Positions 1 through 11,956 of a stretch of DNA of 64,000 nucleotides are shown one piece after another (the first letter of the stretch is position 1; each line of letters starts with the position of its first letter). The notes under the pieces were generated by a model. The model saw nothing but the letters and a program-made list of their open reading frames with translations. It ran no database searches and had not been told where the DNA came from. Both the position numbers and the translations under genes were made by a program. Origin of the DNA: Hemicentrotus pulcherrimus (taxonomy: Eukaryota > Echinodermata > Echinoidea > Camarodonta > Strongylocentrotidae). The stretch is from positions 74,104-138,103 of the forward strand of contig BEXV01000427.1 of NCBI GenBank assembly GCA_003118195.1, written 5' to 3'.

Positions 1-479
1 ATAATTTAAGACAACATAAAGACTATGATGATTGCATTACAATGCAGAAAAGCAATTACCCACTTTGGGGGAAAAAATATGTTCATCTATTAAACCTTAT
101 AATAATGTAGCAATTTTATCGTTGATATTGTTTGAAAGTTTCTATGCAATAAAACACAAATGATGAACTGCAACATTATTTGTGTCCTCCAATGTGCAAC
201 GTCTTTGCTTCTTCTGCGCATTAATTCATGCAGAGTTCTTTCCAGTATTTTAAATCCAAGAAATATTTAGTTAATCACAGTAGAAGAAATGGGGATCCCT
301 CGTTTCACTCATAATACAAAACGAACGATACACCCATTAGTGTTCTTAAATTCTTTCAAAATCATCACTATGCTTCTATAAACACATTGACAAAATGATG
401 ATGAAAAGACAACCTGACCTTGATTGCAATGAGAGAGACAACCTTACTCACAGATGATTTCATCCAAGCAAGCAAGAAA

Positions 480-730
480 ATAAAGATGAAGACAAAGCCC
501 GCGCACGAGATGTCAGTCTCTGTTTAGGCGCATTGCCCGTGACATCCGCCATTTTGTTCGGTCATGTGATTAAATTTTGAAAGGCTTGTCGCCGCCATTA
601 CGGTGCATATCAAATCAATTAATCCTGAAATATAGTGATTTTTATGACGTCACGCACACTCGGGGGGAAGCAAAGTGTGAAATGCGATTAGAATGCACGT
701 ATTTTTCCCCTCCTTAAAGGGGAGAGTCAG
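480..730. promoter_or_regulatory. Possible promoter-like region with CRE and YY1-like motifs
   Basis: A locally CpG-richer stretch with CCGCCATTTTG (about 547), GCCGCCATTACGG (about 591) and a perfect TGACGTCA (645-652). It could be the start of a gene that runs off the left edge. No coding exon was recognised, so this is a weak call. Confidence 0.25.
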
Positions 731-2563
731 CGCAAGGTGCAATCTAATAGCGGAATAGATATTATCCTGTTTGCCATGTTTCGTGTGACCGGCATATCTA
801 TCTGCAAGTGAATAGTGTACCCGACGGTATAGGTATTCATTTAGAATTTCGTATGAAAACGTTACACTCTAGAATATCTATTTTTAAAAAGATGGCTGAA
901 TCTATAAATGAAATGATGACAAAAATAGGAAAAAATATTTATTTTTAAAAAAAGTTATTACAAATTTAAATTACCAATGTTAGAATCTCTAGCATGTCGT
1001 TTTAGTCGAAATATATGTCCCCTCCCCCCTTTTTATATCATATCATATTATATTATATTGCGGCTAAATTAAGTCGACTAAGCCACTGTTAGCTCTTTGC
1101 ATTCGTTAGTCTACCCGCTCCAGACTCGGCACTTCCCAATTTAAAATGAAGCAAGGATAAAGTTTTCGTTGACTTTGATTTTCAGTCACCTTCAGGTTTA
1201 ACTCGTGTACTCTCGCACTTTTTTGGTTTGCCATTTTACAATTCTGTTAATATCATATTGCGTGGTTTTTTTTAACGGAATAATTACCGAATCAGTTTAA
1301 GAGTCCTAGCTCCACCTCCCCCCCCNCTTCTCCAACCCCCTCCCCCTTAATGCACGTTGCATTTCGAATATTTCTTTACGTTTCTATTTGACTGGTCCTC
1401 CTGACAATCATGAGTCAATAATGATACGAGTTACTCCTCTGAAATTCTAATAATAATGACACGAATTGAAGGCTGCTGTAAAGCTCCACGAGAAATTGCC
1501 CCGAGGCATTCCAAGAGGTATGAATATAACCGAAGTGGAGGCTTAAAGACACCGTGGAAGAGTCGAGTCTGCATCTGATTAGAGAGAGGCTGGTGGAGCC
1601 AGGACGGTAGGCCTGGGCAGGCGGCCGGACGGGCGAGCGAGCGGACCGAGACGCGTGGGGTGCGAGGCAATCGTGTGATGTTTTTGTAGTGAGGGTAATA
1701 ATTAGATTGCAATCTCAGGAGGGAGAAGAGGAGGGTGGATGTTGGCTCAGATGGTACAGGTGGGTCTGAGCATCGCAAGCCTCCGCTGCTGCACCATCAT
1801 CAGGGCGTATCCAGGCAACCGTATAGGGGAGTGATGCGGGATGAGATGGCCAGAGTATATTTCGTTGAGCTCAAATATAAACGCACATAAATCCAAAATT
1901 ATAAATGCTCAGATCTTGCCAATATTGCAATCATACTTTAAGATATATTTGGGAGCTCTTATGATTCAGGTTATTATCATTTACATACATTCATTCTCTT
2001 TATATTGTGTTACCATGCCCAAAAGGCCAAAATGCAACAAACTCCACAAATATTGAACACTTCATTAATATAGAAATCTTTTTTTTCTTTCAAGTATCAT
2101 AGGACATTGCTCGATGTGGTTGTTTTCAATTAATAGGATAACGTCAGGATAATCTAAAGTAATCTAGACCTTTATTCCTAGATAATTCTTTAAGCTGTAT
2201 TATGTATATAAAGTGCAATAAACCCGTCATAGGGATTGAAAGCGACGAAGGAATAATATCCATTTATTTCCGTTTATTGCATTAAATTTAAAACCGGGCG
2301 TTTAGCGCAAACGCTAAATGGTTTAGATACAGACCACATACATTTCCCCCTTAGAAATATAAGCCATTTTGAAGAAGACTTTTGAATACTATGTAAGGTG
2401 CTACCTAATATTTAACAAAAACTAAAATTATGGAATGTAGCAATCGTAAAATTTAATCATATCCATACCCAATCAATACCAACTTCGCTCTATAGACCAT
2501 TTCATATTTATGAATATTCGTTTAAAATATTTTCTTATCATGCTCATGTATGGCAAAAGTACA

Positions 2564-2634
2564 TGCACTGCCCGGGAATCGAACCCGGGTCACAAGAATG
2601 GGAATCTTGCATGATACCACTACACCAGCAGTGC
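2564..2634 (-). tRNA. tRNA-Gly (CCC)
   Basis: The 71-nt minus-strand sequence folds as a complete cloverleaf: GCACTGC/GCAGTGC acceptor stem, A- and B-box elements (TGGTGTAGTGG, GGTTCGATTCC), a CAAGA/TCTTG anticodon stem with loop TTCCCAT giving CCC, and a CCCGG/CCGGG T-stem. Discriminator A. A TTTT pol III terminator lies about 6 nt downstream (AAAA at 2555-2558 on the plus strand). There is no intron. It looks functional. Confidence 0.95.
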
Positions 2635-3319
2635 TTGTTCTTTAACGCTGACGTAAATAACAATAATATATATAATAATATAGATTTCTAAAAGTGTAAT
2701 AGATTCATATGTTTCAATTTAACAGGTTCATAATGTATTCGTATTGAGGATGCTTAGCCGCTGTTAGTATTTCGAGTCGATAATTGTCTTTCATTGATTA
2801 CAAACAAAGAGCCTGTATGAGTGTTATGTCGGGGCTACCTTCGTAAAGACTATGAAGTTGGCGAGAGAGACCTTTTGCTGAAATGTATTAAGGAAATACA
2901 TGTAGATCTATAATTGATCTGCCCGCTGTCAGGTAAGAAATACTGAAAATTGAAATGCTTTAAAAAAAATCAGATTAATGTTATCTGCTTAAGTTAATAT
3001 GTTAATATACCGGCACACACATCTCTCCTGGCGTTAATATAGTTTACTTCCTATACCTCTTTTATGTTTAAGCCGATATATATTTATACATTTTCTTAAC
3101 TTGAAGAAGCAGATGTTTAGAAAAACATTCGACCCTCCATTCGATGCTCTATGCCCTACCGGTAATGAACTATATTTGCAAGAAAATATGATAAAGGTCT
3201 GATAGCTTGTGCATGATGGTGATGTCTGGAGTGACAGACTAGCAATGAGGCAGGTCCGATCAGGATGTGCTGCTACGCAACCCGAACCAGGGTACCATTA
3301 AACCACCCACGCATCCAGG

Positions 3320-3346
3320 CTAGGCAGCAGCAGATTCTCTCTCTCC

Positions 3347-3398
<52 letters not shown>

Positions 3399-4910
3399 TC
3401 TCTTCTCTTTCCATGCCTCTCTTTCTCCCCGTTTCTCCTTTTCTCTGTAGCTGTCTATCTCTTCATCCCTATCCCATATCTCTCTTTGTTTTAATACTGT
3501 GTTTGTCACTCATATTCCCTTTCTTTATTTACTCCACCTCCTGTTTTTTTTTTCACTTCATCAAACCATCAGTTCTGCTAAACTATACGCTCCCTTCCCC
3601 CTTTCGTTCTCTCTCTCTCTCTCTCTCTCTATAAAAAAATCTCTAAAAAACACACAATGTGTGTGTGTGTGTGTGTATATCTCTCTAATCTCTCTAATCT
3701 CTCTATATCTCTCTCTAAAACTATCTCTCTCTCTCTCTCTCTAACTCATTCATCTGGGTACATGACCTTCGATTTTACATCCTTGTTTCTTTTCCTCACA
3801 CCTCCCAGGTCTGCAGTATTATTTTCATTCCTCTGTCTCCTACTCTCTTTTTCTCTGCTTTAGTTGTCATACTCCATGCACAATACGCATGTAGATAATA
3901 AACGAATTCATTATTTAAGTATTTCACCCTATCTGCATGTCTAGGTAGTACAATCTTCAATGAAAATTTCCGCTAATGCATGCACACTCTATTTTTAGCT
4001 CCTCTTTGACCCAATCGGCAGTAAATGAATAATTGGGTTTGTGGAAATGCTTCCCCACAAGTCATGTGCTTCCTCCAATATGCTTGCTTGCTTCTTACAA
4101 GAGGCAAGAAACGATGCTTCAATTTGCAAAGCGTTAGAAACGTGCACAATTAACCGGGAGGAAATTTAAAGATGTGAGGAGACAAAAATTGCCTCTTAAA
4201 CATCAGAATTACAATTATTGATGCTGCATTCTCGATATTTATGTTGTTACTATTTTGCACAGCACCCGAAAAGCCGGTTAGGGCGTAATATTATTTTGGT
4301 GGCTAGCTCAAAATATATAAAAATATGATAATTCAGCTCTCTATTTCTCTTAACATTCGATTATTCTCTGCCAAAACACGCTATGTGACACCTTTACTAC
4401 CGTCTCCTGTTTAAGCATCTGTTTCCTCTCTTATTCACAATCCTCCATGGTCTCTCTCTCTCTCTCTCTCTCACTCTCTCGCTCTCTCTCTTCAATCTCT
4501 CCGCTCTCAATGATTCTCCGCATCTCTTTCTCCACTTCCTTTTCATTTTATTTTCTCTTCTCCGTTCTTTCTCTATCTTCCAATCTCTCACCCCCGCTCT
4601 CCTTCTCTCTCTCCTTTCGTTTCTCTTTCTCTCTTGTTTTCCCCCTCTCTTTCAATACTACCATCTCCCTATTTCCCCCCACTTCTTTCTTTACCTTGCT
4701 CTTCCTTTTGTCGTCTTTGCCTCTTTCTCTTCCTAAGCCTCCATTTCCCCCTCTCTCCTTTATCTATCTATATACCTGCATCCTATCACCTGCTTATAAC
4801 CTGTATTGTCTGTCCTTCCTCCTTCAATTGCACATCTCTCTCTCTCTCTCTCTCTCACACACTCTCTTACTCTCTCTTTCCCTGTCGCGCCATCTCGCTC
4901 TGTTCCCAGA
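3320..4910. repeat. CT-rich microsatellite blocks
   Basis: Long (CT)n runs at about 3335-3395, 3610-3632, 3700-3742, 4447-4490 and 4837-4857, with a (GT)n run at 3658-3676, set in CT-rich DNA. Reading frames through them (poly-Ser/Leu) are artefacts of the repeat. Confidence 0.85.
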
Positions 4911-4952
4911 TCTCGAGGCTCCTTATACTGTTAGTTGCCTGCCCGCTAGCTG

Positions 4953-4984
4953 TGACGTCAATGCAAATGCATTGCCATAGCAAC
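4953..4984. promoter_or_regulatory. CRE, octamer and RFX X-box cluster
   Basis: In 32 bp there are a perfect CRE (TGACGTCA, 4953-4960), a perfect octamer (ATGCAAAT, 4961-4968) and a 13/14 match to the RFX X-box (ATTGCCATAGCAAC, 4971-4984). A YY1-like ATGGCGGC follows near 5178. It resembles a compact promoter, but no exon can be tied to it. Confidence 0.45.
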
Positions 4985-5782
4985 CGCCTTAAAAACCGGG
5001 TGCGGTGATCCGTTTGCACGTCTCCTGCTTACAGTAAAAAATAAAGAAGTAGGAAGACGAAAAGGGGAAAGAGAAAGAGGGAGAAAGAAAAGGAAAACAC
5101 ATAGAGACATGAAGCGATTTATCGTAGCAGCACTCATTGTGTGAATTAAACTTGTAATTATGTGGGCGGCAGAAGTTATGGCGGCCATTGCAAGGTTAGA
5201 TATGTTTGTACTGGTAGCTAATGCTAGGTAGATATTGCTTAAGACATTCGCCCTCAACTTGCTCCCACTAATGCACCTTAAGAATGTTACACTTCTGAAA
5301 GGATAAGTCTTTCTCATGATATCCTTATCCTTTAATGTAAGGGCATGCCATATCTGGTATCAACAATTTCCATCTTTAACGCCCACCCCGCCACTCCCAC
5401 GTACGCATACATGACAATCATACGCTCCCCAATAATTCATACCGTGTCCACTTTTTCCTATGTTCATGTTTAGCTAACATTTTACCTGCAATACATACCT
5501 CGATATTACTATGATATTCTCAAATGTGCACGTTTATCATATACATTTGCACTTTTGTGTTATTGTAAGTCAACATTGGACGAAAAAGTGCATTATATTT
5601 GTGTGCACTGTGGCTTTTACTGGTTAGAGTCTAGGCTATACCCAACATACTAAGGAGATATAAACCAAAGATTACGCCCCCGCATTAATGTAGCTAGTGC
5701 AGACCTCTCCTGGCAAAAAAAAAAAACGTCAAGGCATACAGTCAATATGGACAATGTGCTCTAAAGGAATATCCCGGAGCTA

Positions 5783-5990
5783 ACAAGGAGGCATGATGGT
5801 TCGGTGGTAGAGCAGTGGTCTCGTAATTAGGAGGTTTCGGGTTCAAAACCAAGTCGCTGCCCTTAGTGCCCTTTGTTAATGCATTTATCCTTATAACCAA
5901 GTCCCTCGGAGAGGACGTAAAGCAATCGCCCCCCCCCCCGTTGATTGCTTAAAAGCATTCAAATCCTTTCTTAGCAGTCAGATTTTTTTT
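5783..5990 (+). mobile_element. tRNA-Thr-derived SINE, copy A
   Basis: The head matches a tRNA body (GGTTCGGTGGTAGAGCAGTG, CTCGTAAT, GGTTCAAAAC). A non-tRNA body follows that is shared with copy B at 39826 (CTCGGAGAGGA, TAAAGCA, TTGCTTA.AAGCAT, TTAGCAGTCAG), and the element ends in an oligo-T tract. The tRNA head is mutated, so it is a SINE and not a gene. Confidence 0.75.
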
Positions 5991-6127
5991 TTTTTAATCA
6001 CTAAGTTTTCTTTAGCACGTTCAAAAAGGCACCTCTAATATATCTTATTATTTTTTGCTCTCAAAAGAATGAGTGTTGTCTCCTTTAAATTCACTAACAA
6101 GCAACTTGAAGTAAAAAAAAAAAAAAA

Positions 6128-7060
6128 NNNNNNNNNNNNNNNNNNNNNNNNNNNNNNNNNNNNNNNNNNNNNNNNNNNNNNNNNNNNNNNNNNNNNNNNN
6201 NNNNNNNNNNNNNNNNNNNNNNNNNNNNNNNNNNNNNNNNNNNNNNNNNNNNNNNNNNNNNNNNNNNNNNNNNNNNNNNNNNNNNNNNNNNNNNNNNNNN
6301 NNNNNNNNNNNNNNNNNNNNNNNNNNNNNNNNNNNNNNNNNNNNNNNNNNNNNNNNNNNNNNNNNNNNNNNNNNNNNNNNNNNNNNNNNNNNNNNNNNNN
6401 NNNNNNNNNNNNNNNNNNNNNNNNNNNNNNNNNNNNNNNNNNNNNNNNNNNNNNNNNNNNNNNNNNNNNNNNNNNNNNNNNNNNNNNNNNNNNNNNNNNN
6501 NNNNNNNNNNNNNNNNNNNNNNNNNNNNNNNNNNNNNNNNNNNNNNNNNNNNNNNNNNNNNNNNNNNNNNNNNNNNNNNNNNNNNNNNNNNNNNNNNNNN
6601 NNNNNNNNNNNNNNNNNNNNNNNNNNNNNNNNNNNNNNNNNNNNNNNNNNNNNNNNNNNNNNNNNNNNNNNNNNNNNNNNNNNNNNNNNNNNNNNNNNNN
6701 NNNNNNNNNNNNNNNNNNNNNNNNNNNNNNNNNNNNNNNNNNNNNNNNNNNNNNNNNNNNNNNNNNNNNNNNNNNNNNNNNNNNNNNNNNNNNNNNNNNN
6801 NNNNNNNNNNNNNNNNNNNNNNNNNNNNNNNNNNNNNNNNNNNNNNNNNNNNNNNNNNNNNNNNNNNNNNNNNNNNNNNNNNNNNNNNNNNNNNNNNNNN
6901 NNNNNNNNNNNNNNNNNNNNNNNNNNNNNNNNNNNNNNNNNNNNNNNNNNNNNNNNNNNNNNNNNNNNNNNNNNNNNNNNNNNNNNNNNNNNNNNNNNNN
7001 NNNNNNNNNNNNNNNNNNNNNNNNNNNNNNNNNNNNNNNNNNNNNNNNNNNNNNNNNNNN
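6128..7060. other. Assembly gap
   Basis: A run of N bounded by A14 on the left and C16 on the right. The homopolymer edges suggest that the real sequence failed at low-complexity ends. Confidence 0.99.
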
Positions 7061-8399
7061 CCCCCCCCCCCCCCCCTTGAACTACGGCCGTTCTCTTGTA
7101 CATAAGCCTGTTGAAAATGTATATGTGTAAAGTCATGAAAAACTTCTTTCCTGCTTAAGAGAAGCTTTATATTATCTAACAAACGGCAGTTGATCTACAT
7201 TGGTACTTGTTGGTTACATCATGGAAGAGGGGGCCAATTTCTTGAATAGTCGGACGAACTTCACGATTACATCTTCAATTGTAGCCATCATATTTTTATC
7301 TCTGGAATGTTACAAGAGGGATTGTGAGTTTCTTTTTCGTAGATAGTACACGACTCCGAGACAAACAAAAATGCGTATAATCGCACGTAGATGGCGGTAA
7401 TTTTCGAAACAGAATCGAACGCCCCCCGAATCCTAAACAACATCATAAATGAATGTAATATTCAGAACATTCTTGTATTAAGCCAAAGCGGTAACAAAGT
7501 CGATTTTGATGTTGAAATACATGCAACATGCCACCACCTCAATTATATAAATGTACCACTAATGGTTATGCTGTGACAGAATAAAGCTGTTTCCTGCAAT
7601 AAAAGGGAAGGTTTAATTAAAGAAGTAAACATTTTTGCTGTTCTATAAGTTTCAAATGTTATGATTAATGTAAAAATAGCCGTGTGGATTATGTTATGAG
7701 TGCCATGCACAAATACTATTTATTTGTGTGACATGGTAGTTACAAATTGCATATATAATAGCCATCTACTTTCGAAATTGCCAATAGACCAACTATAGCG
7801 TTTCCAACGATTTAAAAAACAAACGCAATAATTATCAAAAATATGCACACTCCTGGATAAAACACTTATTATATTAATTTAGTCCTAAAAATGTATTGCT
7901 TTTTGTTTGCTTCTAATTATTTTGTTTGATTGTTTTTGTTGGTTGATTTCAGAGGCACATAACAGAGTGCGCATCCCCTTTTACAGAACCCTACATTCGC
8001 CCCTTGGAAGCTGAACGAGAAAGGGGGAAATATTTATAATAGTGCATATTACATACAACCCGTGAATGGCGTGTTATTTCACTTTGAGGTCAACGTTATT
8101 CATATCTTGCGCAAAATCGACTTAAATGCCTCTTAAAGTACAGGTGAAAGTACAGCGTAGAAGACCCCGTCCGTGTCAATGACACAGTGACATAACCATT
8201 TCAGGGATACTGCCACGGTCGTTCTCTTTCTTGGAAAAATGATAAATTTGACGGTCTAAACTGTCATATTGAGCAGCACAGAAACGTCACACGCGTTGAC
8301 AACCCAGCGCAGACGGAGTAAATTCGAATAGATTGGCCGAAACGTCAATACACCCCGTAACAGATTTAAAGGAGAAAAGGGAGATGTAGAGGGGAAAAG

Positions 8400-8414
8400 A
8401 GAGAGGGGGTGGGG

Positions 8415-8456
<42 letters not shown>

Positions 8457-8515
8457 AGAGAGAGAGACAGGGGAGAGTGACAGAGAGAGAGAGAGAGAGA
8501 GAGGGGGGGAGAAAC
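8400..8515. repeat. (GA)n microsatellite
   Basis: Nearly pure GA dinucleotide repeats with G-rich interruptions. The complement gives the CT-type Ser/Leu reading frame on the minus strand, which is not coding. Confidence 0.9.
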
Positions 8516-9964
8516 GAAGGGGGCAGTGATTTAATCAAAGAGTCTCATGACTTTCTGAGATGATCCAAAGTAGGTCGTCACGTGAAGTCGAGAAATGGAT
8601 TGTGAGCGATTTATCTTTGTTGTAGAAAACTGAGTGAAGAAAAACAAATGGAAATTGAAGGCAAGGAGGGTGGTGGAGGGCTTGGGGGAGGGGGAAGGGT
8701 AAAGGCACAACCTGGGGGAATGGAAACTGCGTTCAAGTGGTGGTGGAAATGGCATGGACATGATAAGCTCATGAACTTGAGATATTGAGATGCCTGTATA
8801 AGTTTAACAGTATAAATCTGTGATCAACAACACTCCATTACAGAATAAACATGTTGAAGATCTTAAATGGATCCGGTAACTTTGTCTCAGATTCTGAAAC
8901 AAAATTCTCGATTTAGCTCATGCTGCAATGATAATTATAAACCTCAAGGTCAGTCAGGAACCTCATGACTTTTACAAGCCGATCGCCTGTTTATGATTAG
9001 AACTACAAATTTTGAAAAGCGTTTGCCAAACGGTTTTCATAACACTACAGTCTATCGGGGAAAACTAATATGGTAAAACCGGTCACTCAAAGATTTTTAC
9101 TTTTTTGAGGCACTTCTTGATCAGGGCTTCAATATTACCCCATATCACAGATGATGATAACACGTAGGGCCGTGTATCTCACATTTAACAATGTTAAACA
9201 AACCCTTTATTAAAAAGGAAATCCTCTTATAATGGAGGTGGATCGCACAAAATATAGCAATAACCTTATGAATCCGATATCCGAATTATATAATACATAG
9301 ATACGATGATGAAAAGATGAATGAATAAAGATGTAAAAATCTTTTTAATTACGTAAGTTTGTTAATAGCTTTTTAGTTTTGGGTATTTTCATTTTCCCTT
9401 CCACGATAATGAATTCTACATTTAACTAGTCAATACAATACAATACAAACTAAACTTTAACCGATCAAGATACATGAGCTACACGATCATCCCCGAAGAG
9501 GGCAGTAAACTACATTGTAATTTCGAACCAGCAGGTAGTTCCTGTCGGTGGAAATCATTCGATCGCTCTTTCCATTAGATGCAAATTTAACTTATTCATC
9601 ATGATGAAAACTCTCTACGCCGAATCTTAGTATCACGTTGCTCTACCTCTATTAGGAATGCAACATGTTTCCATGGTAATTGTTTTTATGTATTACGACA
9701 TAATATAATAATATTCGAAATCCAATAATGATATTTTGAAATATTTTTATATTTCTGCGGGTAAAAAGGAAAGTTGGGGGTAATAAAGACTATATCTTAT
9801 CATTCAGAAACGTTTTTGAACATTGATTATGAACAATGTGTACAAATTACATTTCGGTGCAACCTCCATTGTTGAATTCATCTTTAGACCGAGTACACAT
9901 GCCTACCCATAGAATCTACACGTTCTACGGTCCTCAATGTTTTGTTTCAACTTAAAGTAGTCTA

Positions 9965-9978
9965 CCGCCACCTACTGG
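9965..9978 (-). promoter_or_regulatory. CTCF consensus site
   Basis: CCAGTAGGTGGCGG on the minus strand matches the bilaterian CTCF core consensus CCASYAGRKGGCRS at all 14 positions. It lies about 1.1 kb upstream of the gene 1 TATA box in otherwise featureless DNA, a plausible insulator position. Occupancy is unproven. Confidence 0.5.
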
Positions 9979-11107
9979 TGCGCTCTAAATCTGTTTTCTT
10001 TTATAGGAGGTCGGCAATATACAATTTTTCTGTTTGTTGTTTTATTGACGTACTTGTGTATTGATTTTGAGCGAAATTTGTGCCTAATGAAAACGATTAA
10101 GTGAAAATGTATTTAATCATTTGTTTTACATTTTATTTGTCTTTTATTAGTTGGGCTCCTTTTTTCACTCTCTTATTTCCTCCTCCTCTTGTATTGTTCA
10201 CTTTCCTCTTCGCTGTTAGTTATCTAAGTCTTCTTATAATTCCCCCCCCCCTTTTTTTTTTTTTTTTTTTTATTTTTTACTTCTTTTGATTTTCGTGAAG
10301 TACATTTACATATTGGTAATGTGCTTTTTAAACAAAATCAAAATGAATGCTTATATTTTAGCAATTTTACATCATTAATATTAAAAAGCACAGACCTGTT
10401 TTAATTATTTCAAGCGATTATTTAAAAGCAGTAGCCCTGCAAACAATTCCGTTAATATTTAAGTGGGTCCCTCGCATTTAAGCCATTGTCCATTATGAAC
10501 AATTAAAACCAAATACATCTGCAGGGGCAAGATTTACATAAATACAAACTCGCAAACCCATCGCAGAGTAGTTCGTATTGAATGGGGGTCGATATGTCTT
10601 TATGCATGTTTATTGTATTGGCATCTTCCCTAATATTGATCGGGGTTAATATAAGAATGGGTTGTATATAGCTACCCCGTGGTTTTCTAGATTTGAGTTG
10701 TGGCAACGAAATAGAAAGGTAGTCTACATGCGAAGACCCTAGACCTGATCTTGCCGAGCCAAATTATTATTGGGGCTAGTCACAATACAATTCGCAACTG
10801 TTTCTGTATCTTGAATAAATTTACAACATAGGATATCATTTCGACATGTTGGATTGAAACAAAACAATCATTGGCATCACTAGTACCAAAAAAAAACGTA
10901 TACAGATTATTCCATTTGAGTCTGCTATCAAAGAATAAATGTAAGACGAATAGGTTCAAAATCAATAATCACTTTGTCCAGTGCGATAATCGAAAACAGA
11001 ATGCGCTCTGGTATGAAGACATTTATGTATAATTGTTATGAAGTAGATTCAGGCCTTTTGGTCGATAACAAAAGTTTTGCGAAACTCCCCTCAGCACACA
11101 TATAATC

Positions 11108-11115
11108 TATAAAAG
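11108..11115 (+). promoter_or_regulatory. TATA box of gene 1
   Basis: TATAAAAG lies 240 bp upstream of a consensus splice donor (CAAG|GTAAGT at 11355) and 849 bp upstream of the start codon. A YY1-like motif (reverse complement of AAGATGGCCGC) follows at 11122-11132, where core promoters often carry it. Transcription would start near 11138. This is inferred from sequence only. Confidence 0.55.
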
Positions 11116-11137
11116 GAACTCGCGGCCATCTTGAAAG

Positions 11138-11354
11138 CTGCGTGGCATACTATTGCCTTTATTAGCTGAGCGTTCCTTGAACTTAGCGAGATGTAGGATT
11201 TTACAAGGATTAACTTCAGGCTTCGGCGCTATTATTTCATTTGTTCGGAATAACTAACTAATCTTTTTTCGGAGAGAAGCTGGTATAATTATATTGAATC
11301 ACAAAGTCATGTAAGATGTTAACCGCAAAGAGGAGGTAACGGCTTTAATCCAAG
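11138..11354 (+). other. 5' UTR exon of gene 1 (predicted)
   Basis: The segment runs from the predicted start about 30 bp after the TATA box to the CAAG|GTAAGT donor. The following intron (11355-11956) ends in a T-rich tract and TATATAG directly before the ATG, so the first coding exon begins with the start codon. The intron contains two tandem 33-bp copies at 11738-11770 and 11771-11803 that differ at one base. The 5' end position is a guess. Confidence 0.5.
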
Positions 11355-11956
11355 GTAAGTTTTTCTTTTCACCTTCTTTTTTGTCTTTTCAAGACCGGAC
11401 CTGAACCAAAATGTATTTTTACTAGACTTTGCTCTGGTCTACTTTTTTCTATCATTGTTTAGTATGAACTTACTGATTTTTCTTTGCATCGTTTTTTTTT
11501 TTTTTTTTTTGTATTAAACACAATTATCATGTCATTAAGCTCTCCGTGACTTTTATTAAATTTCCAATTCGGAACTTGTATTTCTTTTTAATTTCTATAG
11601 TTCCCCCTTTCTTTCATCTTTATTCTTACCTTATATTCCAAATTTGTTGGGGTATAACTTAATTTAATCCTACTTCACTCGCATAACTGCATTAATTCTT
11701 CAAATGCCTGAATCAGGTTGATGAATTTTGACATTTTAATTCTTATTTCAATTTTGTTTATAATCTTGATAATTCTTATTTCAATTTTGTTTATAGTCTT
11801 GATTTTTTTTTCAATAATTTGATACAAAAATTAATATTTTGAAATAATAAAACAAATTTTGCTACGATACTTATTACTTCAAAACTTTGAAATGATTTAT
11901 CAATATAAATGTTTAAATTATTTTCTAACTGAATATATTTTGTTGTCTTTATATAG

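Larger units (their letters stand above)
7576..11100. other. Intergenic stretch upstream of gene 1
   Basis: AT-rich DNA with no supportable exon. It contains the GA microsatellite (8400-8515), a purine-rich tract (8640-8740), the CTCF-like site (9965-9978) and a C8/T19 homopolymer pair (about 10241-10271). Nothing else was recognised. Confidence 0.5.

Noticed and set aside
1431..1778. 115-codon open frame on the minus strand in a GC-richer patch
   Set aside because: No recognisable domain, no splice or codon-use support, and it partly overlaps homopolymer-like C runs. It could hide a promoter or exon but cannot be supported.
4447..5008. Ser/Leu-rich open frames of up to 177 codons
   Set aside because: They arise from (CT)n microsatellite sequence. 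The amino-acid content is Ser-Leu-Phe only.
6048..7182. Long open frames on both strands across the first N run
   Set aside because: They are open only because N codons are not stops. The flanks are poly-A and poly-C.
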